Origin: Tessaracoccus flavus
GTDB taxonomy: Bacteria; Actinomycetota; Actinomycetes; Propionibacteriales; Propionibacteriaceae
Length of the DNA: 64,000 nucleotides
Reading direction: 5' to 3'
Assembly: GCF_001997295.1 (NCBI RefSeq)
Contig: NZ_CP019605.1
Location: forward strand, 868,001 to 932,000
Made by a program: the position numbers and the translations under genes. Positions 19,106-29,191 of the stretch are shown piece after piece; within the stretch, counting starts at the first letter, position 1, and the number at the start of each line of letters is the position of its first letter. Under the pieces are notes generated by a model. The model worked only from the letters and a program-made list of their open reading frames with translations. It did not search any database and was not told the DNA's origin.

Positions 19106-21283
19106 TCAACTGCCCGGGCGAGCCGGTCGCCGTCGCCGGAACAGCGACGGCGGAACCAGGACCGCACGCCACTGCCGCCACCGGTCGGTGGTCTCCGCCA
19201 GACCGGAGCGCACGGCGCGGACATGGCTGGCAACGTCGTCGGCCGGTGCCCCGGCGCGCGCGAAACGGCTCCTCTCCACGGTGTGGGCGAGCGACATCAG
19301 TGACGACGCCGCTGATGCGGGCAGCCCGTCGGACGCCGCCTCAGCGGCAGGGACGGGCGAACCGTGAGGCCAGGACCGTCCGTGGTCGACGAACAGATCC
19401 TCCACCTCGCGCCACGCCGCGTCTGCAGCCGCACCCGGATCCTGACCGCCTCGCAGGCGCCACGAGCGCAGACCGATCCGTACCAGCGCCGGCAGCCCAA
19501 GGAGCACCAGCCCGCCCAGCGTCCAGAGCAGCGCGGGCACCCACCCGGGCACTGAGGACCCCGGATCGCTCTGTGGCGTGGCGGGGGCCGACGGGGACGC
19601 GGTGGGGCTCGGCGACGGTTCGGCGGGCTCTGACGGCTCGGCGGGTGCCGAGGGGTCGGGGGAGGGCTCGGCCGGTGCCTGGTCCGCCGGGTCGGTGTAG
19701 TCACCGGGCCCCTCAAAGGCGGGCGTGGGCTCGAACGGCACCCATCCCAGGGGTTCGAGGAACAGTTCCGGCCAGGCGTGGGCGTCGTGGGAGGTCACTT
19801 CGTACGACCCGTCCTCGAGCTGTTGGCCCGGCGTGAAGCCGACCGCCATGCGTGCGGGGATGCCCTCAATCCGCGCCATCGTGATCATGGCGGCGGCGAA
19901 GTGGATGCAGTACCCGGCGCGATCGGCGGTGAGGAAGGCGCTGATGGCGTCGGTGGAGGTGGTGCTCGGGGCGTCCAGCGTGTAGGCGAAGGCGTCCGAG
20001 CGGAGCCACGACTGGATGGCCAGCGCCTTCTCGCCGGCGGTGGTGGACGACGCGACCACCTGGGCGGTGAGCTCGGTGACGCCGGGGGTCAGGCCGTTCG
20101 GGATCGTCGTGTTCGTCGGATCGACGTCGGCCCCGGCCTCCGCCGCAGCGATCTGGTCGCGGCTGGCATTGACGACCGTGGAGACCACCGAATACTCCAG
20201 TCCCACGGTCTGTTGGCTGCGCTCTGGCCCGGACGCCACGACCGCCATGGTGTCGGGGTCGTAGGACCAGTTCCCGGCGGCGTCGATCGAGTCGACCGCG
20301 AACGGCACCGGGAGGTACTCCGACGGGACTTCGGCCATCTGCACCTCGACCTCGACCTCGTCGCCCGGGTAGCTGTAGGCGTTCTCCATCCCGAAGCGGG
20401 ACAGGCGCATGGGCAGCAGCCGGGCGCCGCCGGTGGTGAGTTCCGGCAGCGCGACCGTGCGGAGATAGATGGGTTCGCCGTCGTCGGTGCGGTAGGTGAG
20501 CACGGGGCGGTCGCTGGGCCGGCGGAGATCCTCCTCCAGCCGGACCGTGGGGTCGCTGAGCTGGATGGGGCCGTCGTTGCCGGCCTCGGCCCAGGGCTGC
20601 TTCTCGCCCAGCGGCGCCAGCGGTGCCGCGGCGAGGGACACCCCGAGCGCGGCAGCTCCGATCGCAGCAGCGGCGACCATCCTGGAGAGGTGGTGCGCGG
20701 TGGCCCGCGACGCCCTCCCCACTGCGTCACCGTGGACGCCCGTGACGCTGGCCAGGACCATGAGGAATCCCGCCAGGGCGGGGACGACGTGGGGCCACGG
20801 GAGATCCTCCCGGATGACCAGCGCGGCGATGCCGAAGCTCAGCGCCAGCGGCGCTATCGCCCATGCGGGCTGCTCCAGCCCGTTGACGAGCAACTCCACC
20901 ACCAGCACCAGCGTGGCGGTGAGGAGCAGGATCAGCCAGGCCAGGCCGGGTTGCGGCTCCAGGGGCGGAACGCCGGTACGGATCGCCGCAGTGCCAGCCA
21001 AGGTCAGGTCACGAAGGGCCGCGGCGGGTTCCGGCCCCTCGGCGAGGCTGAGACCGCGCCAGGCGACGACCCCGGCGACGCCGACGAACTGGGCCAGCAG
21101 GGTCAACGCCCGCGGACTCCGCAGCGCCGCGAGCGCCAGCCCCACGACGGCCGACACCCCGAGCGGAAGAATCGCCTCGTAGAGGAAGGTGTGGTCCTGG
21201 AGCATCGTCCGCAGCGGCAACAGCCCCAGCCAGACCGCCACGGCGATGACGACGCTAGTGAGAGGGTGATAGGAGAACCTCAC
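19106..21283 (-). CDS. TgpA-type transglutaminase-like membrane protein
   Basis: 725 aa. About seven membrane segments in the first 220 residues, a long extracytoplasmic region, a transglutaminase core with DRAGYCIHFAAAM (Cys459), then SHDAHAWPELFLEPLGWVPF supplying His and Asp. A Ser/Pro/Ala-rich linker, another membrane helix and a C-terminal DUF4129-like cytoplasmic part follow. GTG at 21283 overlaps the upstream stop (GTGA). Together with the DUF58 and MoxR genes it forms the widespread moxR-DUF58-tgpA unit. The enzyme probably processes or cross-links proteins on the cell surface. Exact substrate is unknown. Confidence 0.88.
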   Translation of the reverse strand: MRFSYHPLTSVVIAVAVWLGLLPLRTMLQDHTFLYEAILPLGVSAVVGLALAALRSPRALTLLAQFVGVAGVVAWRGLSLAEGPEPAAALRDLTLAGTAAIRTGVPPLEPQPGLAWLILLLTATLVLVVELLVNGLEQPAWAIAPLALSFGIAALVIREDLPWPHVVPALAGFLMVLASVTGVHGDAVGRASRATAHHLSRMVAAAAIGAAALGVSLAAAPLAPLGEKQPWAEAGNDGPIQLSDPTVRLEEDLRRPSDRPVLTYRTDDGEPIYLRTVALPELTTGGARLLPMRLSRFGMENAYSYPGDEVEVEVQMAEVPSEYLPVPFAVDSIDAAGNWSYDPDTMAVVASGPERSQQTVGLEYSVVSTVVNASRDQIAAAEAGADVDPTNTTIPNGLTPGVTELTAQVVASSTTAGEKALAIQSWLRSDAFAYTLDAPSTTSTDAISAFLTADRAGYCIHFAAAMITMARIEGIPARMAVGFTPGQQLEDGSYEVTSHDAHAWPELFLEPLGWVPFEPTPAFEGPGDYTDPADQAPAEPSPDPSAPAEPSEPAEPSPSPTASPSAPATPQSDPGSSVPGWVPALLWTLGGLVLLGLPALVRIGLRSWRLRGGQDPGAAADAAWREVEDLFVDHGRSWPHGSPVPAAEAASDGLPASAASSLMSLAHTVERSRFARAGAPADDVASHVRAVRSGLAETTDRWRQWRAVLVPPSLFRRRRPARPGS

Positions 21284-22508
21284 CGTGACACCCTCTCCCA
21301 GACCAGCGGGACGGTCTCGCCCGGCCGGTAGCGCTCGACGGTCCAGCCGTGGCCCAGCAACAGTCGGCAGGCCTTGTCGTGCTCCGGGTGAGGGGCGCCG
21401 CCCCAGGCGTCGGCGTCAGGGACGAGCGCGATGAGCTTGCGTGCCCTGGCACTCGCGGCGACGAGTGCCGCGGCATCGGACGGCTTGAGCAGTCCGGTGA
21501 CGGCGATGACCGCCGCCGACGATCCCATCGCCTCCGGGTCGGCGACTGCCTCTCCGAGCCAGTCGATGTCCGATGCGGTCAGATCCGTCAGGGACTCGAT
21601 CATGGCCCGCTTGGCGGACTCACCGACGGCGCGTCCGGATTGGTGGACGACGCCGGATGGCGAGAGGATCGCAACCCGATGTCTGCCCTCGGTCAGAAGC
21701 GCGGCCACCGACGCGACGGCCGAGACCGCCCACTCCAGGCTTCCGCGCGGGCCGTCGCCGAAGTGGGCCGCGGTGCGGGTGTCGACGATCAGCGTGCTGG
21801 ACGGGTCCCACGGATGCTCCTCCAGCCGGACCATGAGGTCGTCCTGCTTGGCGGACAGCTTCCAGTGGACCCGGCGCATGTCGTCGCCGTGTCTGTGTTC
21901 GCGGACCAGGACGTCGTCCTGACCGGCCGGCCCCAGCCGCTGGGGGTGGCGTCACCCGCCGAGCCCATCCCAGCGGCTCCCGACAGCTTTCCCAGCGGCC
22001 ACACCTTCGGCGTCACCCGGAGCACTGATTCGTCGCCCTTCGCGGTGAAGGTCCGGGCGGCCAGTGCGAACGGGTCGGTTGCGGTGCCGCGCAACGGGCC
22101 GAGGTGGAACCGGCCCCGCCGGGTGGCCTCGACGGTGTAGCCGACGGCCTGCCTCCAGCGTCCGAAGCCGCGCGCGATGAGGAAGCTCGCGCCCCCGCCG
22201 AGGGGTTCCGGCGCGGCGTCGGCGAACCTCAGGGCGCTGGACTGGGCCGGCGACTGGTTCGCCACGCGAAGCACCACCCGCGTGGTGGTGCCTACCGGGA
22301 TCTGAGACGGATCGACGCTGCGCTCGTACCGCACGCGAGGGCGTGCGAGCACGAGGTAGACCACTGACAGCAGCGGCAGCGCCACCAAGGCCACCGTCAG
22401 CCACAGCAGGTCGAGCTCACCGATGTAGGCGGCGGCGGCGGAGGCCAGTGCGCCGAGCAGTACCAGCGCGACCCCGCGGCCGGTGAGCCGTGTGCCGTTG
22501 CGGACCAA
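21280..22508 (-). pseudogene. DUF58 (vWA-like) protein, single-base frameshift
   Basis: Start TTG at 22508, two bases after the moxR stop. The N-terminal part has two membrane helices and a beta-sandwich (LVLARPRVRYERSVDP). Translation is lost near GDATPSGWG. Adding one C to the C5 run (G5 on the plus strand, 21942-21946) gives GDATPQRLGPAGQDDVLVRE, then HRHGDDMRRVHWKLSAKQDD, the conserved DUF58 signature, and a continuous product of about 409 aa ending at 21280. The restored sequence is so typical that an assembly homopolymer error is a serious alternative to a true null allele. Confidence 0.75.
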
Positions 22509-22510
22509 TG

Positions 22511-23473
22511 TCAGGCCCGGGCGGGAGTGGGGACGGAGGCAACGATGGACCGCACGATGTCGTCGGGGTCTCTCCTAGCCACCTGCGCCTCTACGGTGGT
22601 GAGCACCCGGTGGGCGAGCACCTCCACCGCGAGTGCGGAGACGTCCTCAGGGATGACGTAGTCCCGCCCGGCCAGCGCAGCCTGGACGCGGGCGGCGCGC
22701 ATGAGGTGCAGCGAGGCCCGAGGGCTTGCCCCGAGCCGGAGGTCGTCGTGGGTGCGGGTCTTGTCGACGATCGTCACGATGTAGTCGTTGATGACCGGGG
22801 CCACGTAGACCGCCCGGATCGCCTCGACGGCTGCGGCCACGGCCAAGGCATCAGTAACGGGCGTGACGGTGTCCAGCTGGTCTCCCCCCGCGTGGTGGGT
22901 GAGCATGGCGATCTCGGAGGTTCGGGCGGGGTACCCCATGGTGATCCGGGCCATGAAGCGGTCCCGCTGCGCCTCGGGGAGGGGATAGGTGCCCTCCATT
23001 TCGATGGGGTTCTGCGTCGCGATGACCATGAACGGCTTGCTGAGGGCGTACGTCTTGCCGTCTGCGGAGACCTGACCCTCGGCCATGGACTCCAGCAGGG
23101 CCGACTGGGTCTTCGGTGATGCCCGGTTGATCTCGTCGCCCAGCACGATGTGGGCGAAGATCCCGCCCGGCTTGAACTCGAACTCCCGGGTGGACTGATT
23201 GAACACCGACACTCCCGTCACGTCGCTCGGCAGCAGGTCCGGCGTGAACTGGATGCGCTTGACGTCGCCGTGGATGGCGCGGCCCAGGGACTTCGCGAGC
23301 ACCGTCTTCCCGACGCCGGGGACATCCTCGATGAGGAGGTGGCCCCCGGCCAGGAGGACCGTGACGGCGGTGCGGATCTGCTGAGGCTTGCCTTCGATGA
23401 CGCGTGCCATCTCCGCTGAGATGCGGTTGGCAAGTTCCGCGACTTCACGCAGCGTGACTGAGGACTCGTTCAC
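22511..23473 (-). CDS. moxR: MoxR-family AAA+ ATPase
   Basis: 320 aa. GTG at 23473 preceded by AAAGGAGCCTCT. The longer upstream frame is non-conserved. Walker A is PGVGKT (52-57), Walker B is VLGDEINRA, and KPFMVIATQNPIEMEGTYPL gives sensor 1. The C-terminal lid follows. MoxR ATPases act as chaperones for vWA/DUF58 partners and metal or complex assembly, and the DUF58 and TgpA genes directly downstream match this. It is transcribed away from mraZ, with 171 bp between the start codons. Confidence 0.92.
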   Translation of the reverse strand: MNESSVTLREVAELANRISAEMARVIEGKPQQIRTAVTVLLAGGHLLIEDVPGVGKTVLAKSLGRAIHGDVKRIQFTPDLLPSDVTGVSVFNQSTREFEFKPGGIFAHIVLGDEINRASPKTQSALLESMAEGQVSADGKTYALSKPFMVIATQNPIEMEGTYPLPEAQRDRFMARITMGYPARTSEIAMLTHHAGGDQLDTVTPVTDALAVAAAVEAIRAVYVAPVINDYIVTIVDKTRTHDDLRLGASPRASLHLMRAARVQAALAGRDYVIPEDVSALAVEVLAHRVLTTVEAQVARRDPDDIVRSIVASVPTPARA

Positions 23474-23557
23474 CAGAGGCTCCTTTGGGTGGGTGGTCGG
23501 CGATGCGGCCGGGACCAGCCTAGTTGCAGGGGGAAGCGAGCCGGGAACACGCCGCAA

Positions 23558-23618
23558 AGTGGTGCCCCAGTGGAGGGAAGTGGGGTACTGTGGGGCGCAG
23601 TGGAGCGAAGTGGTGGCT
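23558..23618 (+). promoter_or_regulatory. MraZ operator: array of 10-bp direct repeats
   Basis: WGTGG units begin at 23569, 23579, 23589, 23599 and 23609 with exact 10-bp spacing (AGTGGAGGGA, AGTGGGGTAC, TGTGGGGCGC, AGTGGAGCGA, AGTGGTGGCT). A sixth, AGTGGTGCCC, sits 11 bp earlier at 23558. Known MraZ boxes are short GTGG/TGGG repeats on a 10-bp period just upstream of mraZ. This array ends 26 bp before the mraZ start, so autoregulation of the dcw operon is expected. Confidence 0.8.
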
Positions 23619-23644
23619 CGAGGGAGGAAAGGGGGTGCCCGACA

Positions 23645-24082
23645 GTGTTTCTGGGGACGTATACGCCGAAGCTGGACGAGAAGGGCCGACTCATCCTTCC
23701 CGCGCGCTTCCGTGACGATCTCGAGGAGGGGCTTGTGGTCACCCGCACCCAGGAGCGGGCGCTCGCCGTCTACCCCAAGGCCACGTTCGAGGCGCTGCTG
23801 CGCCCCGTGCTCAACGCTCCCAGCACCCTCAAGCAGGTCCGCGACTATCAGCGCATGCTGACGGCCGGGGCCAGCTTTGAAATCCCAGACCGGCAGGGCC
23901 GCGTGACGATCCCCCCGTTGCTGCGCACCTACGCCGGACTGGACCGAGACGTCGTCGTGATCGGTGCGGGGGACCGCGCCGAGATCTGGGACGCCTCGAC
24001 CTGGCTCACCTACTCCGACGCCAACGAAGACGGATTCGCGGAGATGGACAGCGCAGTCACAGCCCTGTTGGGCGATCAATAG
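23645..24082 (+). CDS. mraZ: Transcriptional regulator MraZ
   Basis: 145 aa, the usual size. GTG at 23645 gives MFLGTYTPKLDEKGRLILPA, then RFRDDLEEGLVVT, the first AbrB-like half. A second half with FEIPDRQGRVTIPPLLRTYA repeats the fold. Forms ring oligomers that bind GTGG repeats and repress the division-cell wall operon; the repeats are present just upstream. First gene of the dcw cluster. The frame is open further upstream through the operator, which rules out an earlier start. Confidence 0.95.
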   Translation: MFLGTYTPKLDEKGRLILPARFRDDLEEGLVVTRTQERALAVYPKATFEALLRPVLNAPSTLKQVRDYQRMLTAGASFEIPDRQGRVTIPPLLRTYAGLDRDVVVIGAGDRAEIWDASTWLTYSDANEDGFAEMDSAVTALLGDQ

Positions 24083-24130
24083 CGGCCTCGTCCGGTGGCT
24101 CCCGGCCGGCGCCCTGACTTCACTTCCCCG

Positions 24131-25162
24131 ATGTCAGGTCCCCCGGAAGGGAACCTCCAGACGAGGACCACACACAACACCAGAAGGGTCGAAACCATCG
24201 CAACGCAGGGCTTTGCCGACGTCCACGATCCGGTCATGCGCGACCGGATCGTCGAACTGTTGCGCCCCGCGCTGACAGCGCCGGGCGCCGTGTACGTCGA
24301 CGGCACGCTCGGGTTGGCCGGTCACGCCATCGCCATCCTTGAGGCCTGCCCTTCCGCCCGCCTGATCGGGATCGACCGCGATCCGGATGCCCACGAGGTG
24401 GCTCGCGAGCGGCTGGGGCACCTGGCCGACCGGGCCACCCTCGTGCAGGCGGTCTACGACGAACTGCCCGAAGTCCTGGAGGACCTGGGCGTCGACACGG
24501 TGGACGCCATCCTCCTCGACCTCGGCCTCTCGTCGCTGCAGATCGACCGGACCGACCGCGGGTTCGCCTACCGGGTCGACTCGCCACTGGACATGAGGAT
24601 GAACCAGGGGGAGGGTCAGACCGCCGCCGACGTGCTCAACACCTATTCTTCTCGCGACCTTTCCAGGATCCTCCGCCGCTACGGCGAGGAGAGGTTCGCC
24701 GACCGCATCGCGCGCGCCGTCGTCGCGGCACGGGAGGCCGAACCGTTCCGCACGTCCGCCCGGTTGGTGGAGACCATCTCCGCGGCGATTCCGGCGGCCG
24801 CGCGCCACACGGGCGGCCACCCTGCCAAGCGCACCTTCCAGGCTCTGCGGATCGAGGTGAACCGGGAACTGGCTGCGCTTGAGGCTGCACTCCCAGCGGC
24901 AGTGGGGGCACTCGCGGTCGGTGGCCGCATGGCCGTCCTCAGCTACCACTCGCTGGAGGATCGGCTGGTCAAGCGCACGTTTGCCGAACGGGCCACCGAC
25001 CGCGGGCCCCGGGACATGCCCGTGGTGCCCGATCACCTGCGGGCCGAGCTGGCGCTGCTCACGCGAGGCGCCGAGCGCCCGGATCAACACGAAATCGACA
25101 CCAACCCCCGGGCCGCGTCCGCGCGGCTGCGGGTCGCCCAACGAGTGAAGGAGGCCGCATGA
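24131..25162 (+). CDS. rsmH: 16S rRNA m4C1402 methyltransferase
   Basis: 343 aa. SAM-dependent methylation of 16S rRNA C1402. [13 protein letters not shown] is the family start region, [12 protein letters not shown] gives the SAM loop, and [20 protein letters not shown] and [15 protein letters not shown] are diagnostic. The start is uncertain. ATG 24131 is the nearest standard codon before HDPVM but lacks a clear ribosome binding site and adds about 35 atypical residues; another ATG lies at 24095. The stop overlaps the ftsL-like ATG by 4 nt. Confidence 0.92.
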   Translation: MSGPPEGNLQTRTTHNTRRVETIATQGFADVHDPVMRDRIVELLRPALTAPGAVYVDGTLGLAGHAIAILEACPSARLIGIDRDPDAHEVARERLGHLADRATLVQAVYDELPEVLEDLGVDTVDAILLDLGLSSLQIDRTDRGFAYRVDSPLDMRMNQGEGQTAADVLNTYSSRDLSRILRRYGEERFADRIARAVVAAREAEPFRTSARLVETISAAIPAAARHTGGHPAKRTFQALRIEVNRELAALEAALPAAVGALAVGGRMAVLSYHSLEDRLVKRTFAERATDRGPRDMPVVPDHLRAELALLTRGAERPDQHEIDTNPRAASARLRVAQRVKEAA

Positions 25163-25674
25163 GCGCCCAGCAGATCGCCCAGGATGTCCAGCCACGCCCG
25201 CGGCTGCGGGTGGTGCCCGCAGCTCCGACCGCCGCCGTCTCCACCCTCGGGTTCGTCGGCATCGTGTTGTCGCTCCTGGCGGCGGGGCTGGCGCTCGTGA
25301 TGATCGTGACGACCTCCGTCGGGGCTCAGTCGAAGGAACTTGCGTCGCTGCGCACCACCTCTACCCAACTCGGGTACCGCGCAGCGGCGCTCGAATCCAA
25401 CCTCCAGCGCGCGTCGAGCGCCAACGCGCTGGCGCTGCGCGCCACGGAGCTGGGCATGGTGCCCAACCCGTACCCCGCCTTCGTCAATCTCGCCGACGGG
25501 ACCGTCACCGGGGAACCCACCAAGGCCACCGGTGATGAGATGCCGTTCCTCAGGGGCATCGCCCCCTCCCCGGCGGAGCCGACGGTGCCCATCATCACCC
25601 CGGCCCCGGAGCCGCCCCCGGCCGTGGCTGATCCGGCTCTCGTCGCGGCGGGCTCCACGGAGGAGCAGCCGTGA
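25159..25674 (+). CDS. ftsL: FtsL-like septum protein
   Basis: 171 aa. Short cytoplasmic start, one membrane helix (about 28-52), then a coiled-coil-like stretch ([20 protein letters not shown] to ATELGMVP) and a Pro/Ala-rich tail. Position between rsmH and the class B penicillin-binding protein, and this topology, match FtsL. In actinobacteria it links FtsQ-FtsB to FtsW-FtsI at the septum. The coupling is tight at both ends (ATGA at the start, GTGA at the end). FtsL is poorly conserved, so the name rests on position and topology. Confidence 0.8.
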   Translation: MSAQQIAQDVQPRPRLRVVPAAPTAAVSTLGFVGIVLSLLAAGLALVMIVTTSVGAQSKELASLRTTSTQLGYRAAALESNLQRASSANALALRATELGMVPNPYPAFVNLADGTVTGEPTKATGDEMPFLRGIAPSPAEPTVPIITPAPEPPPAVADPALVAAGSTEEQP

Positions 25675-27641
25675 CGGGGCAGCGGCGGCCGGCGCCCGGC
25701 GCGAAGAAGCGCCCCACGACTGCCTCCCGCGGGACGAACCCGGCGAAGAAGCCTCGCCCGGCTGTCCGGCCGACCGGCCGACCGGCCGGGCGACCGGCCG
25801 GCAAGGCCAAGCCGGCACCACGGCGGTACCGCAAGTCGGTTCGGCTCCCCGTCGGTCGCCAGTCCGTGCGCATCCGTGTCTTCATGGTGGTGGTGGCGAT
25901 GCTGCTCGGCGGCGCCGGTCTCCGGGCTGTCCAACTGCAGGCGCTCGATTCGCAGGCCTTCGCGGCCGAGGCCGCTGCCAAGATGCAGTCGACGCGCGAG
26001 CTGCCCGCCACGCGGGGCAGCATCACCGACCGCAACGGCGTGGTGATGGCCGCCACCGAACCGGCCATGATCATCTCCATCGATCCCGACATGGTGCGCA
26101 CCAACGGCGCCGACAAGCGCTACGCGATGAGCGCGAAGAAGCAGGAGGAGGCGGCCGCGGCACCGGACGCCGTGGCGGAGATCCTCGTCAAGCATCTCGG
26201 CGGCAAGAAGCAGACGTACCTCGACCTCATCGCCACGCCTGACTCGCGCTACGAGATCGTTGAGCGCAAGGTGCCGGCCGACGTCTACACCGCGATCCAG
26301 GCCGACATGAAGCTGGGCATCGACCAAGACCGCAGGCGTCCGTGGTTCGGCGTGTTCGCCGACCCCGACCCGATTCGCGTGTACCCGAACCGCAGCGTCG
26401 CATCCAACGTGCTGGGGTTCATGAACGCCGAGGGCGAGGGCGCCGGCGGCCTCGAGTACTCGCTTGAGGAGGGCCTCCGCGGCACTCCCGGGCAGACCAC
26501 CTACGACCGCTCCACCTACGGCAGGATCCCCCTGGGCACCAACGTGATGACCCCGGCGGTGGACGGCAACAGCTACACCCTCACGATCGACTCCGACATG
26601 CAGTGGATGGCCGAGCAGGCGCTCGCCGATGGCGTCCGGGAAGCCGGGGCCAAGACCGGCAAGCTCGTCATGATGAACACCAAGACGGGTGAGCTTCTGG
26701 CGCTGGCCAACTACCCGAGCTACGACTCCACCAACCCCGGCGCGGCCGAGGAGGAGGACAGGGGCAACCGGGCGGTGACCGAGGTCTACGAGCCGGGCTC
26801 GGTCCAGAAGGTGCTGACGATGGCAGCGCTGGCCGACTCCGGCCTCGTGACCCCGGCGACCAAGGTCGTCGTGCCGCCGAGGATCGCGTCCGGCGGAGGA
26901 TATGTGCGCGATTCGTTCGACCACGGCACCATCAACCTGACGGCGCGGGGGATTGTCGCCCAGTCCTCCAACATCGGCACGATCCAGCTTGCGAGGCAAC
27001 TGCCGAAGGCCGAACTCTCCCGATACCTCCAGGAGTTCGGGCTCGGCACCAAGCCGGGGACCGGCCTGCCCGGTGAGTCGACGGGGGTGGTGCCCGGCGC
27101 CGACATGGCCGACTACACCCGCGATCAGATCGCGTTCGGGCAGGGACTTTCCGTCAACGCAATCCAGATGGCTGCCGCGGTCTCGGCAGCGGTCAACGGT
27201 GGCGTCTACCACCAGCCGAGGCTGATCCGGTCCGCGACAACCTCGGACGGTACGCCGATCGAACTGCCGACGCCCGAATCGCGGCGTGTCATCTCCGAGG
27301 ATGCGTCGTCGATGGTGGTCGAGATGATGGAGTCGGTCATCACGCTGAATGACTCGCGCGCCATCCCGGGGTACCGGACCATCGGCAAGTCCGGCACCGC
27401 GCAGCGGTTCGACCCCGCGTGCAAGTGCTACAACGGCTTCACAGCGTCGTTCGTCGGGGCGGCCCCCGCAGAGGACCCCCAGATCGTGGTGTACGTCGTG
27501 CTGGATCAGCCGACCAACGGCAACCTGGGCAGCCGCCTCGCTCTGCCCGTGGTCAACAACGTCTTGTCGCTGGCCCTGCCCCGGTTCCACGTTGCGCCCT
27601 CCACCGCCGAAGCGCCGGAGCTACCGCTAACGTTCGACTGA
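25671..27641 (+). CDS. ftsI: Septal transpeptidase, class B penicillin-binding protein
   Basis: 656 aa. Cross-links septal peptidoglycan outside the membrane. A long basic, Pro/Gly/Arg-rich cytoplasmic tail (1-66, with RPTGRPAGRPAG) precedes one membrane helix (about 68-86). The dimerisation domain contains RGSITDRNG. The transpeptidase motifs are S377VQK, SSN at 432-434 and KSGT at 573-576. GTG start overlaps the ftsL stop (GTGA). A CKC pair (about 583-585) lies just after KSGT. Runs directly into murE (TGATG). Works with FtsW (33132), which polymerises the strands. Confidence 0.94.
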   Translation: MTGQRRPAPGAKKRPTTASRGTNPAKKPRPAVRPTGRPAGRPAGKAKPAPRRYRKSVRLPVGRQSVRIRVFMVVVAMLLGGAGLRAVQLQALDSQAFAAEAAAKMQSTRELPATRGSITDRNGVVMAATEPAMIISIDPDMVRTNGADKRYAMSAKKQEEAAAAPDAVAEILVKHLGGKKQTYLDLIATPDSRYEIVERKVPADVYTAIQADMKLGIDQDRRRPWFGVFADPDPIRVYPNRSVASNVLGFMNAEGEGAGGLEYSLEEGLRGTPGQTTYDRSTYGRIPLGTNVMTPAVDGNSYTLTIDSDMQWMAEQALADGVREAGAKTGKLVMMNTKTGELLALANYPSYDSTNPGAAEEEDRGNRAVTEVYEPGSVQKVLTMAALADSGLVTPATKVVVPPRIASGGGYVRDSFDHGTINLTARGIVAQSSNIGTIQLARQLPKAELSRYLQEFGLGTKPGTGLPGESTGVVPGADMADYTRDQIAFGQGLSVNAIQMAAAVSAAVNGGVYHQPRLIRSATTSDGTPIELPTPESRRVISEDASSMVVEMMESVITLNDSRAIPGYRTIGKSGTAQRFDPACKCYNGFTASFVGAAPAEDPQIVVYVVLDQPTNGNLGSRLALPVVNNVLSLALPRFHVAPSTAEAPELPLTFD

Positions 27642-29191
27642 TGGACAGCCCGCTTCGCCCCGCCGATCCGCCAGCAGCCCCACTCTCGGTGCTGGGGGCG
27701 GGCCTGGGACTCATGGGCGACACGACGGCCGACGTGTCGCTCACCGGCATCACGCTCGATTCCCGCGCCGTCCAACCGGGGTGGTTGTACGTGGCACTCC
27801 CCGGCACGAGGGCCCACGGTGCCCAGTTCGCACGCAGCGCGGTCGAATCCGGCGCCGGAGCAATCCTCACCGACGACGAGGGCCTGGCGCTCCTGCGGCG
27901 GGAGGACGTGCCGGTCGTCGCGGCCGCGGACGTACGGCGGGTCATGGCCGTCATGGCCGCGCGACTCTTCGGCGAGCCGGCTCGAGGGATGACCATGCTC
28001 GGGGTGACCGGAACGAACGGCAAGACGACGACCGTGGCGTTGCTGCAGGCCGGGCTCGCGGCCGCCGGGGTTCTCTGTGGCACCATCGGCACGATTGGAT
28101 TCAGGCTCGGGGACGCGGAGATCCCATCGACCCGCTCCACCGTGACCACCCCCGAGTCGCCAGACCTGCAGGCGCTACTGGCGGTCATGTCGGCCCGGGG
28201 TGCTGAAGCGGTCGCGCTCGAGGTCAGCTCCCACGCCCTCGCGCTCGGCCGGGTGGAGGCGATCGAGTTCGACGTCGTCGGGTTCCTCAACCTCGGCCGC
28301 GACCACCTCGACTTCCATCGCGACGTCGACGACTACTTCGAAGCGAAAGCCGCGCTGTTCGAGCCGGGCCGGTCCAAGGTCAGCGTGATCTGGGTGGACG
28401 ACCCACGCGGGAAAGAACTCGCTGACAGGGTGGCGGGTCACGGAGCCAGTCGCCTGGTGACAGTCGGCACCGCCGCCGGGGTGGACTACCGGCTCGAGTG
28501 CTACCGACCGGTGGATCCGCTGGGAGGCACCGCCACCGTGACCCGCGACGGTGAAACGCTGGACCTCACCTTGTCGCTGCCGGGGGAGTACAACATGATC
28601 GACGCCGCCGTCAGCCTCGCCATGCTCGAGGCGGCCGGCACTCCGACGGACGCCGCACTCCGAGGACTCAGGGCGGCCCAGGTCCCCGGCCGGATGCAGC
28701 GCGTGCCGCTCGACGGGCCCGCCCCCATGGTCGTCGTCGACTTCGCGCACACCCCCCAGGCCGTGTCAGCGGCGGTCGAGTCGTTGGCTGTGCTCGGACC
28801 CGTGATCACCGTGCTCGGGTGCGGGGGAGACCGGGATGCCGACAAGCGCCCCCACATGGGGGCGGCGGCGGCCCGGGCGAGCGCGCTCACGATCGTCACC
28901 GACGACAACCCCCGGAGCGAGCCTCCGGAGGACATCCGTGCGCAGACGCTCGCGGGAGCGCGTGCAGCGGGCGGCGACGTTGTGGAGGTGCCTGGACGAC
29001 GCGCCGCGATCGAAGAGGCCCTCCGGAGGGCCGCCCCCGGTACGGTGGTGGCCATCCTCGGCAAGGGACACGAGCGGGGACAGATCCTGGCCGACCGCAC
29101 GGTCGACTTCGATGACGCACAGGAGGCGACGCACGCGTGGCGCCGTCTGACGGAGGAAGGGACGCAGGATGCGGCCACGCTTGATGAGTGA
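27641..29191 (+). CDS. murE: UDP-MurNAc-tripeptide synthetase
   Basis: 516 aa. Adds the third amino acid to UDP-MurNAc-L-Ala-D-Glu. The ATP loop is [11 protein letters not shown]; the central domain has TTPESPDLQ and LEVSSHAL. The substrate motif DNPR (422-425, within TDDNPRSEPPE) marks the diaminopimelate-adding type as opposed to the lysine type. Whether the LL or meso isomer is used cannot be told from sequence. ATG at 27641 overlaps the ftsI TGA by 1 nt; the frame is open upstream but reads through ftsI. Its 3' end overlaps murF. Confidence 0.94.
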   Translation: MDSPLRPADPPAAPLSVLGAGLGLMGDTTADVSLTGITLDSRAVQPGWLYVALPGTRAHGAQFARSAVESGAGAILTDDEGLALLRREDVPVVAAADVRRVMAVMAARLFGEPARGMTMLGVTGTNGKTTTVALLQAGLAAAGVLCGTIGTIGFRLGDAEIPSTRSTVTTPESPDLQALLAVMSARGAEAVALEVSSHALALGRVEAIEFDVVGFLNLGRDHLDFHRDVDDYFEAKAALFEPGRSKVSVIWVDDPRGKELADRVAGHGASRLVTVGTAAGVDYRLECYRPVDPLGGTATVTRDGETLDLTLSLPGEYNMIDAAVSLAMLEAAGTPTDAALRGLRAAQVPGRMQRVPLDGPAPMVVVDFAHTPQAVSAAVESLAVLGPVITVLGCGGDRDADKRPHMGAAAARASALTIVTDDNPRSEPPEDIRAQTLAGARAAGGDVVEVPGRRAAIEEALRRAAPGTVVAILGKGHERGQILADRTVDFDDAQEATHAWRRLTEEGTQDAATLDE

